Origin: Umezawaea sp036375055
GTDB taxonomy: Bacteria > Actinomycetota > Actinomycetes > Mycobacteriales > Pseudonocardiaceae
DNA length: 64,000 bases
Direction: 5' to 3'
Assembly: GCF_036375055.1 (NCBI RefSeq)
Contig: NZ_DASUSQ010000046.1
Coordinates: 248,001 to 312,000, forward strand
In this document: piece by piece, positions 58,232 through 64,000 of the stretch
Layout of the letters: the number at the start of each line of letters is the position of its first letter
How positions within the stretch are numbered: position 1 is the first letter of the stretch
The notes under the pieces: generated by a model
Told to the model about the DNA's origin: nothing
Database searches by the model: none
What the model saw: the letters and a program-made list of their open reading frames with translations, nothing else
Program-made: the position numbers and the translations under genes

Positions 58232-58602
58232 CGCGGGCGCCCGGAGTTGCGTCCCGCGATGCGCAGGGCCTCGATGTACTTGGGCAGCTCGACCAGAGCC
58301 CGTTCCCAGCTCTCGGAGTTGAGCTGCCCGGCGAACACCGAGTCGACCACGAGCCGGTCCACGTCGGGCGCGACGTCGTCCCCGGACACGTCGCGCAGCT
58401 TGCGCGACAACTCCAGCCTGCGCAGCCGCGACCGCACCTCGTCCAGGGTCCGCTCCAGCTCGCCGATCACACCCCGCGCCTGGTCGGGGTCCAGGACCAG
58501 CCACCCGCGTCGGGCGAGCTGGAGGAACAGGTCGCCCGCGAACCGCTCCGGGGGGAGGGCGCGACCCACGTCACCAGTCTCCCCATCGGACCACACGTCC
58601 AT
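58228..58602 (-). CDS. small helical protein of unknown function, CIS-locus edge
   Basis: 124 aa from ATG 58602, which has GGAGGG just upstream; ATG 58629 gives 133 aa but lacks a ribosome site. The sequence is soluble and helical: PPERFAGDLFLQLARRGWLV, a coiled-coil-like stretch IGELERTLDEVRSRLRRLEL, then LVVDSVFAGQLNSESWERAL with VELPKYIEALR. No catalytic motif is seen. It is translated together with the 75-aa gene. Confidence 0.65.
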   Translation of the reverse strand: MDVWSDGETGDVGRALPPERFAGDLFLQLARRGWLVLDPDQARGVIGELERTLDEVRSRLRRLELSRKLRDVSGDDVAPDVDRLVVDSVFAGQLNSESWERALVELPKYIEALRIAGRNSGRPR

Positions 58603-59453
58603 CACGCCCTCCGCGCGGGAACCGGTCATCCCAAGGATCCCGATCCCCAGGTTCGCCCCGTACCAGGGATGTGCCCCGACCCCATCACACCGCGCGCGGT
58701 AAAGAGAAGCCCAGGCCGCACGGTGTGCCTGTCCTTACCCATGTTCTGCCCGCGGGGCAGCGCGATCCGCCGCACCGGTGCACTGCTCCTCACCGCGGGC
58801 TTCGATGCCGAGGCCCGGCTGTGGACTGCGTCGACCCCGTCGTCGTCCGCCGCGTCGAGCGTCGTCTCCGGGCACACCAACACGGTGTGGGCTGGCGCTT
58901 TCCGCCCGCACGGGCACGTCCTCGCAACAGCCTTCGAACCCGTGGGCACCACCCGGTCGACCGCCACGTCCGGCTGGTGCCCCGGTGTTCCGCTGGTCGA
59001 GCAGGTGGCTTCTTCACCATTGATTCCTCACGGCTCGTCCGTCGATCGTGAACAACCCCGCGTCGGTAGACCTTTGGTGCCGCGGACGGCTGAACCGGGC
59101 CGCTGCTCGGACCAGCTGACGAGGAACACCTGACGAAGGGGGACAGATGAGGGCACCTTGGTGCGAGCACTTCTCGCATCGAGCGCTCGTCCTGCTGGTG
59201 TCCGGAACCGCGCACCACGGCCCCGTCCGGCACGAGATCTCGTCCGACGAGACCGTGGCCCCCGTCAACTGCTCCTGCGCGGCCCAGGCGGTCGCGAACG
59301 GCGAGGTCGCCGGATCACGTCGCACACCGGGGCGCGATTCCGGATCGCCCGCGCAATGGCTCGGGTTCGCGGCACACCGGAGATCCCGAGGGGGGATCCG
59401 AGCCGCCGCACAGGCGGCAACCACGAGTTGTACGAACAAGGGGAGATTTCGGC
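58603..59453. other. 851-bp region with a WD40 remnant and no intact gene
   Basis: The only recognisable content is the WD40-like fragment described separately. From 58971 to 59453 frames on both strands are short, mutually overlapping and lack domains. The last ~60 bp carries the AAGGGGAGA ribosome site of the next gene. Confidence 0.45.
58774..58970 (+). pseudogene. WD40-repeat gene remnant
   Basis: About 65 residues of a plus-strand frame read like one and a half WD40 blades: LLLTAGFDAEARLW, then SGHTNTVWAGAFRPHGHVLA. The following TASxDGTVRLWD expected of a blade is replaced by unrelated sequence (AFEPVGTTRSTATS), and no start or second blade is found. WD40 arrays of this kind occur in STAND NTPases and kinases. 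It appears to be a decayed fragment; a chance match is possible but less likely given GHTNTVWxxAF. Confidence 0.5.
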
Positions 59454-60062
59454 ATGTCGAGCACCAGACGAACATCGATGATCTTGCTGGCCCTCGTGGG
59501 CGTGCTGAGCGGGATGCTCAGCGGCACGGCGAGCGCGAGCGAGGACGGGCCCGCGGAGGCGTACGCGCGCATGGTCCAGTCCGGCCGGTTGTCCGCGGCG
59601 GATCGCGAGATCCTGCTGCGCAGCCCCGAGATCGCGCGGACCGTGGTCGATCCGGGCAGGACGACGGTCGAGCAGCACGTGCGACCGGCCGACGGGAACG
59701 AGCCCGGCGTCCAGTCGGGGTGCTGGATCGGGGAGGCGTCGGTCGACGGGTACTACGTCCTGGGCGAGTGGGCGTTCACCTTCACCTACCGGGTCGACTG
59801 GTGCGAGGACGCCAACGTCGTCCTCGGGGTCCACTACCGACAGGGCAGTACCCGGCTGAACACCTTCATGAGGGACAGGGGCGTCTCCGAGAACTGGGTC
59901 ACCCCCACACCGTCCCGCACCGTGACGACCAAGTGGAAGCAGCACGTGGAGAACTGCCCGTTGTTGTTGCCGTGCACGTGGAGCAACTACCCGTACGTGG
60001 TCTGGCACCTGACCGCCGACCCGTTCGGGACCGACTGGAGCGAGCGGGGGATCGAGGGCTGA
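59454..60062 (+). CDS. small secreted protein of unknown function
   Basis: 202 aa from ATG with an AAGGGGAGA ribosome site. A clear signal peptide (TSMILLALVGVLSGMLSGTA, cleavage after SAS near residue 28) precedes a helical pro-like segment (EAYARMVQSGRLSAADREIL). A beta-rich, Trp/Tyr-rich domain (~80-202) has four Cys (SGCWIG, VDWCED, VENCPLLLPCTW) able to form two disulfides. The predicted site is extracellular. No family is recognised. A strong hairpin follows directly, so it is a single-gene unit. Confidence 0.8.
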   Translation: MSSTRRTSMILLALVGVLSGMLSGTASASEDGPAEAYARMVQSGRLSAADREILLRSPEIARTVVDPGRTTVEQHVRPADGNEPGVQSGCWIGEASVDGYYVLGEWAFTFTYRVDWCEDANVVLGVHYRQGSTRLNTFMRDRGVSENWVTPTPSRTVTTKWKQHVENCPLLLPCTWSNYPYVVWHLTADPFGTDWSERGIEG

Positions 60063-60065
60063 TCT

Positions 60066-60103
60066 CGGTGCCTGCCGCCCGTCTCGGCTGGCGGCAGGCA
60101 CCG
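60066..60103. terminator. bidirectional hairpin terminator
   Basis: Perfect 14-bp arms (CGGTGCCTGCCGCC / GGCGGCAGGCACCG) with a 10-nt loop start 4 bp after the stop of the secreted protein gene, in the gap with the convergent reductase gene. Confidence 0.85.
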
Positions 60104-60167
60104 GCCGCGCACCGGTGGTGCGGGAAGGACCGGTCGGCGGGTCCCGCGTTCGAGCGCGGCTCACCTC

Positions 60168-60767
60168 TCACCGCGAGATGGAGATGTTGAACGTCGCGGT
60201 TCCCAGGGCCCTGACGGTCGCGAAGAACAACGGGGCGGCGTGCTCGGTGGCCAAGGCGGTGTCGACGCCGCCCAGGTCCAGGACGCTGCTCCCTGGCCAT
60301 CCCAGGTCACCGAGCAAGCCCGTGACGACGGTCTTGGCCGCGCTGTCGTCGCCGCTGACGAAAACGGTCGCCCTGGGAAGCGACGCCAGCGGGTCGACCA
60401 TGATGGTGAAGTTCATCGTGTTGAGCGTCTTCACGACACGGGCACGGGGGAACCGTGCCTGCACCTGCTGGGCCACGCTGTCGCCGGGGTAGGCCATCGC
60501 CATCCCGGGGGTGAAGGCGGCCGAGGGGTCGAGCACGATCCTGTCGGCCAGCACGTCATCCCCGATCTCCTCCAGGGCACCGAGCACGGCCGTGCCCGGG
60601 ATGGCGGTGACGACCACGTCGCTGGACGCGACGGCCTCGCGCGGGCTGAGCGTTCCCGCTCCACCCGCGCGCGTCCGTGATCCGTGGACGACGTGGTGAC
60701 CGGTGGACGCCAGTCGTGTCCCCAGTGCCGTACCGACCTTGCCCGTGCCGAGGATCGCGATTCTCAT
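60168..60767 (-). CDS. NADPH:F420-reductase-like NAD(P)-binding oxidoreductase
   Basis: 199 aa. The Rossmann motif RIAILGTGKVGTALGTRL is at the N-terminus, followed by VVHGSRTRAG, where the residues after the second strand suggest NADP preference. A C-terminal helical part contains VVKTLNTMNFTIMVDP, typical of the NPDR/Fno-like group (KAFNTM motif). These enzymes move hydride between NADPH and F420 or act on other substrates; many are uncharacterised. It lies 55 bp downstream of the hydrolase gene on the same strand and is probably co-transcribed under TetR control. Confidence 0.85.
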   Translation of the reverse strand: MRIAILGTGKVGTALGTRLASTGHHVVHGSRTRAGGAGTLSPREAVASSDVVVTAIPGTAVLGALEEIGDDVLADRIVLDPSAAFTPGMAMAYPGDSVAQQVQARFPRARVVKTLNTMNFTIMVDPLASLPRATVFVSGDDSAAKTVVTGLLGDLGWPGSSVLDLGGVDTALATEHAAPLFFATVRALGTATFNISISR

Positions 60768-60822
60768 GGGTTCTTCCTGTGGTGGTTCGGACGGTCGAGC
60801 GACGAGGAGCCGGACGTCCCGG

Positions 60823-61791
60823 CTACTTGGTTTCGACCTTCGCCAGGGGCGTCTTCCGGGTTTCCAGGGCTTTCACGGCGATGTCCCAGGACGTGTCGCC
60901 GGGGAACAACCGGGACCGCAGGTAGGCCCACACCAGCGCCCGCAGCGCGGCGACCCGTTCGGGGTTCTCGTCGGAGGTCTCCGCGGCGTCGTAGCCGGAG
61001 ATCCCGCCGAACAGGTGCTGTGCGCCCAGGAAGGTCAGCAGCGTCTTGTTGCCGCCGGGGCTGTGGGTGTAGGCGTCCCAGCGGTAGCTGAGCCGGGAGG
61101 AGAAGTGGGGGTTCAGGTCCTCGTCGCCTGCGATGACGAGCGCGGCGCCGGTCATCTGCCCGAAGTCGATGAAGTTCATCATCGGGTAGTGCTCGGCGGC
61201 CCACGGCGAGAAGTGCTCGTCGGCGATGCCCGGTCCCCCGATCACGACGCCTGCCTTGACCCTGGGATCGGAGAGGTCCTTCTCCCGAGGGTCGTTCGGG
61301 TCGAGCACCCGCGAGCCCAGCAGCAGCGAGACCGTGTGCCCACCGGCCGAGTGCCCGACCGCGGCCACCTTCTCGGTGTCGACACGGCCCGGCAGCCCCG
61401 GAACCGCGGCGAGGACCTCCTCCAGGTGGTCGAGGACGACGTGCATGTCGGTGGCGCGGTCACGCCAGAACAGCGACGCGTCGGGCAGGTCCTGGTCGCG
61501 CAGCCCGAGCACCGTGGAGTCCAGGTGCGTCGGCTGGACGACGACGAACCCGTGAGCGGCCCAGAAATCCGCGACGGGGCCGTAGCCGCGCAGCGAGGAG
61601 AGGAAGTTGGCCATGCCGTGCCCGTGCGAGAGCAGGATCACCGGCAGGTCGGTCCCGGTCACGGGCGCCGAGACCTTGATCTCCAGCGGCACGGGCCTGC
61701 CCGGTACCTCCAGCGAGACGGGGCTGTAGCTGACGAGGGGGGTGGGGTCGCTGACCGGGAAGCCTGCGGCGTCCGCGTAGGACACGCTCAT
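60823..61791 (-). CDS. alpha/beta hydrolase, chlorophyllase/dienelactone-hydrolase-like
   Basis: 322 aa from ATG 61791 with GAGAGG upstream; the long upstream frame crosses the TetR promoter and is rejected. The fold is visible as LPVILLSHGHGMANFLSSLR (oxyanion region), the nucleophile elbow AAVGHSAGGHTVSLLLG near residue 140, an acidic ALVIAGDEDLNPH, and the late His in LGAQHLFGG. It is cytosolic (no signal peptide). It is divergent from a TetR gene with a dyad operator between them, the usual layout of an inducible detoxifying or catabolic hydrolase. Substrate unknown. Confidence 0.86.
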   Translation of the reverse strand: MSVSYADAAGFPVSDPTPLVSYSPVSLEVPGRPVPLEIKVSAPVTGTDLPVILLSHGHGMANFLSSLRGYGPVADFWAAHGFVVVQPTHLDSTVLGLRDQDLPDASLFWRDRATDMHVVLDHLEEVLAAVPGLPGRVDTEKVAAVGHSAGGHTVSLLLGSRVLDPNDPREKDLSDPRVKAGVVIGGPGIADEHFSPWAAEHYPMMNFIDFGQMTGAALVIAGDEDLNPHFSSRLSYRWDAYTHSPGGNKTLLTFLGAQHLFGGISGYDAAETSDENPERVAALRALVWAYLRSRLFPGDTSWDIAVKALETRKTPLAKVETK

Positions 61792-61867
61792 GGTTGTTCC
61801 TCTCGGGCCGTTCGTCCGTGAAGCCGTTGCTCGACGGACTCGGTGGGTGATCGACTTCGACCACCCG

Positions 61868-61896
61868 GCAAAGATTGCCATGGACGGCAAGTTTGC
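61868..61896. promoter_or_regulatory. inverted-repeat operator of the TetR/hydrolase divergon
   Basis: TTGCC-N6-GGCAA (61875-61890) is flanked by a further GCAAA/TTTGC pair offset by one base, giving a 29-bp imperfect dyad. It lies in the 187-bp gap between the hydrolase start and the TetR start in a locally AT-rich segment. The adjacent TetR protein is the likely binder. Confidence 0.65.
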
Positions 61897-61978
61897 ACAA
61901 GGAGGCATTTTAGCTATGGAGTGCATGTATGCTGGGGCCTGCGCGGGCGGTGACCAACGGAGTGCGGGGAGTGCGACG

Positions 61979-62584
61979 GTGACCAGTGGCGGTCCAGGAC
62001 TTCGGGAACGGTCGAAAGCACGACGCCGGCGGCTGATCCTGCACACGGCCCTGCGCCTGTTCACCGAACACGGGTACGAACGGACGACGATCGCCGACAT
62101 CGCCGAGGCGGCCGAGGTCGCGCCGCGGACCGTGACGGGCTACTTCCCGTCGAAGCTCGACTTCATCACCGAGTGGCCCGCGTCCATCGAGCGGCGGGTC
62201 ATCGCGCTGCACCAGGAAGATCCCACCGTGGAGTTCATCGATCTGGTGGACAGGTGGTGGCACGACCTGCGCGACAACGTCGACCAGGAGGAAGCCGCAC
62301 TCACCCGCGCCATGGCCCTGGCCAACCCCGGCGTGGTCGCCATGGCGGAGGCCGAGGTCTCACGACGAACCCCCGGAACAGGCTTCCCCTTCGACGGGAA
62401 CGATCGCGACGACCTGTTCGGAGCCGCGGGTCGAACCGCGATCAGGGGCGTCAACCACGTGTTCCTCCGCGGCGTCGCCGAGGGCCGCATGACCGACGAA
62501 CTCCACGACGACCTGCTGCGCCTGATCCGCGCCATCGCCGACAGCACCAACGTCGGCCACGGCTCGCTCAAGCTGGACCCCTAG
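61979..62584 (+). CDS. TetR-family transcriptional regulator
   Basis: 201 aa from GTG 61979, which follows GGGGAG at 8-nt spacing; ATG codons further upstream lie in the promoter region. The N-terminal HTH is classic: LRERSKARRRRLILHTALRL, then FTEHGYERTTIADIAEAAEV and APRTVTGYFPSKLDFITEW. The C-terminal ligand domain (~75-201) is of the MftR-like C-terminal type with no clear ligand signature. It is divergent from the hydrolase/reductase pair and very probably its repressor. Confidence 0.9.
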   Translation: MTSGGPGLRERSKARRRRLILHTALRLFTEHGYERTTIADIAEAAEVAPRTVTGYFPSKLDFITEWPASIERRVIALHQEDPTVEFIDLVDRWWHDLRDNVDQEEAALTRAMALANPGVVAMAEAEVSRRTPGTGFPFDGNDRDDLFGAAGRTAIRGVNHVFLRGVAEGRMTDELHDDLLRLIRAIADSTNVGHGSLKLDP

Positions 62585-62680
62585 CCGGAGCGTCGCGCCC
62601 CCAGTTCCCGGTCGCGGCCGAGTTCGCGCGACAGGGGTTCCCCCCGCTCCGAGACCAGGCCGGCGGACCGGGACCCGCCG

Positions 62681-62728
62681 CACCGCGAGGGCCGCCGCGG
62701 TCGATCTTCGCAGCCGGCCCTCGCGGTG
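62681..62728. terminator. hairpin terminator in a 313-bp convergent gap
   Basis: 14-bp arms (CACCGCGAGGGCCG / CGGCCCTCGCGGTG) with a 20-nt loop lie between the TetR gene (ends 62584) and the convergent glyoxalase-fold gene (ends 62898). The rest of the gap shows nothing recognisable. Confidence 0.65.
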
Positions 62729-62897
62729 AGGTCTCAACGGGGTTCGGCGGGCGGTCGGCCGGAACGGGCCGGCACGGTCTCGCACCAGCAGGCCGTCCTC
62801 GGTCCGCGCACCGCCACCGCTCACTACGGCGGCTCCATCACGGCCTCACCCCCACCGTGCTGGACGACCCACGACCCCGAGGTGGTCCGCGGCGCCC

Positions 62898-63494
62898 TCA
62901 AGCGCCAGGGCGAGACCCGGACCCGGTGATCCGCTCGACCAACTCGTCGCGGTAGGCCTGGGCGTCCCGCAATTCCGGTTCGGAGCCGTCGGTCCGCGCG
63001 AGCGCGCCTTCGAGGATCCTCAACGCCTGCCGCTCGTCGCCCTTCGCGTCCGCCAGCCGTGCCGCGTTCTCCACGGCTTTCGCGAGCTTGGTGCGCGCCT
63101 CGGGTTCCTGGGCGGCCTTGTGGATCCGGATCCAGTTGCCGCCCGGATCGACGACGGTGAACCCGGTGTACCGGTCGTTGCGCAGCCGGGGCCTGGTCAT
63201 GCGCGGGATGCCGGAGATGAGCAGTTTTCCGTGCACGGACCGCATCCCCGCCGCGAAGGCCTCGAACAGCTCGCCGGTGTCCTCCACGATGACCAGGCAC
63301 GTGCTGTACGACTGCGCCGGGTCGTAGTCGTCCATCCCGAAGAAGTGCAGGTTGATGTCCTCCCGTCGCACGGCGACGTGCGGGTTCGGCCGCGTCTGCC
63401 GATAGGTGACCTCGAAGCCGAGCATCTCGTAGAAGGACGTGATCTCGTCGATGGACGGACAGGGCAGGAGCGGGATCGTCAGTTCGTTCGCCAC
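62898..63494 (-). CDS. glyoxalase/bleomycin-resistance-fold (VOC) protein with helical C-terminal tail
   Basis: 198 aa from GTG 63494. The single VOC module (~1-125) reads IPLLPCPSIDEITSFYEMLG, then FEVTYRQTRPNPHVAVRRED, INLHFFGMD, and YTGFTVVDPGGNWIRIH. An additional ~70-residue helical tail (ARTKLAKAVENAARLADAKG, then ALRILEGAL) looks like a TPR pair and is unusual for the family. Single-module VOC proteins dimerise to bind drugs or act as isomerases. Function unknown; it may bind a small-molecule antibiotic. Confidence 0.85.
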   Translation of the reverse strand: MANELTIPLLPCPSIDEITSFYEMLGFEVTYRQTRPNPHVAVRREDINLHFFGMDDYDPAQSYSTCLVIVEDTGELFEAFAAGMRSVHGKLLISGIPRMTRPRLRNDRYTGFTVVDPGGNWIRIHKAAQEPEARTKLAKAVENAARLADAKGDERQALRILEGALARTDGSEPELRDAQAYRDELVERITGSGSRPGA

Positions 63495-63957
63495 CGCTCG
63501 AAACTAAGTCCGGCCCCGCCGAAACGACACGGAGGTATTTGCTCAAGCGAACAGCAGGACGACTCCCCGGCGACGACACCCCAGGGCCGCGTCCGCTTTT
63601 TCGCAGCGGACTCGACCAGCCCCAGCCCGTCGGGCCGCGCCGCTACACGGCTTGGGCGGTGGAGAGCGGTGCGCCACCGAGGATCCTGTCGCGCAGCTCC
63701 GCGGGCGTCAGGGCGGCGTCGGCGAGCGGCCCCGAGAACGCGGTGGCCGCCGCTACCGCGAAGAAGGTGGCTCGACGGCGGCGAGCACCACCTCGCGCAC
63801 GAGGAAGTGGATTGCCGAAGGGTGAGCTGGTCGGGACTTTCGGCGCACCGCATCGTCCGATGCTCGCCGCGGGGGAACCGGTAGCCGCGGGCCAACGACC
63901 CATCTCCGTGGCGAGAAGCGCCAGAACCGGGTGGAGTCGCGACCTCGTCGCACCCCG
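63495..63957. other. 463-bp gap, possible decayed sequence
   Basis: No intact gene is supported. A minus-strand frame contains FFAVAAATAFSGPLADAALT, then PAELRDRILGG, ending at 63643. Another frame just upstream contains IHFLVREVVLAAVEPP. Together they hint at a frameshifted remnant, possibly of a regulator or reductase, but the evidence is weak. Confidence 0.35.
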
Positions 63958-64000
63958 TCACAGCGGACGGCGCAACCCGTCCAGCACGAGGGTGATCACA
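63958..64000 (-). CDS. 3' end of a minus-strand gene leaving the window, possibly TetR-family
   Basis: The last 13 codons of a minus-strand frame read ...VITLVLDGLRRPL followed by TGA at 63960-63958. The xLVLDGLRP-type ending is common at the C-terminus of TetR-family regulators. Too little is present for more than a tentative call. Confidence 0.35.
   Translation of the reverse strand, partial: VITLVLDGLRRPL

Noticed and set aside
63643..63903. 86-aa minus-strand frame near the right edge as a gene
   Set aside because: It lacks a ribosome site and an N-terminal domain; only a possible decayed fragment can be argued.

Overview
The window is high-GC DNA of a filamentous-type actinobacterium. 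The evidence is the strong G/C bias at third codon positions, many GTG starts, 4-bp ATGA/GTGA gene overlaps, leaderless promoters, GC-rich hairpin terminators without T-runs, and family content (SARP/BTAD ATPases, Ser/Thr kinase, tripeptidyl-aminopeptidase-like hydrolase, actinobacterial contractile injection system). A member of the Pseudonocardiaceae (Saccharothrix/Actinosynnema/Lentzea-like) is plausible, but that is inference. No rRNA, tRNA, IS element or CRISPR array was seen.

Left part (1-25 kb), a mosaic of small units. A response-regulator C-terminus runs off the left edge, followed by a secreted TAP-like hydrolase. A LysR gene is divergent from a tightly coupled six-gene aromatic-catabolism operon at 3.0-9.0 kb: FAH hydrolase, FAD monooxygenase, ACMSD-type amidohydrolase, type I extradiol dioxygenase, second FAH protein, MBL hydrolase. 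Then come secreted carbohydrate-related proteins (GDSL-ricin hydrolase, Fn3-PQQ sugar dehydrogenase, SMP-30-like propeller) with a PfpI protein, and a NarL-type two-component pair. A GbsR/MarR regulator faces a TcmP-like methyltransferase across a perfect palindrome. GNAT, CynX-type MFS, a coupled small ORF/TY-Chap-like pair, a Ser/Thr kinase and an AraC remnant follow.

Middle (26-33 kb): two tandem paralogous 1.1-kaa SARP/BTAD-NTPase regulators, followed by a 37-bp tandem repeat array.

Right-centre (33.4-58.6 kb): a complete contractile injection system (CIS) locus, mostly on the minus strand. An upstream block carries a TolB-propeller membrane protein, DUF4255 cap protein, AAA+ ATPase and a 685-aa eCIS-core (DUF4157) candidate effector, closed by a hairpin. 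A structural operon follows: sheath, tube, two tail-assembly-chaperone-like ORFs in a -1 frame relation, a 935-aa disordered protein in the tape-measure position, second tube, LysM protein, VgrG spike, PAAR tip, gp25, baseplate J, tail protein I, and a zinc-ribbon/membrane/C-terminal-domain protein. The order matches phage P2 (FI-FII-E-E'-T-U/X-D-V-W-J-I). Two paralogous LuxR-type regulators bracket the locus.

Right end (58.7-64 kb): a WD40 remnant, a small secreted protein, a TetR-controlled hydrolase/F420-type reductase pair with an inverted-repeat operator, a glyoxalase-fold protein, and the tail of a possible TetR gene leaving the window.
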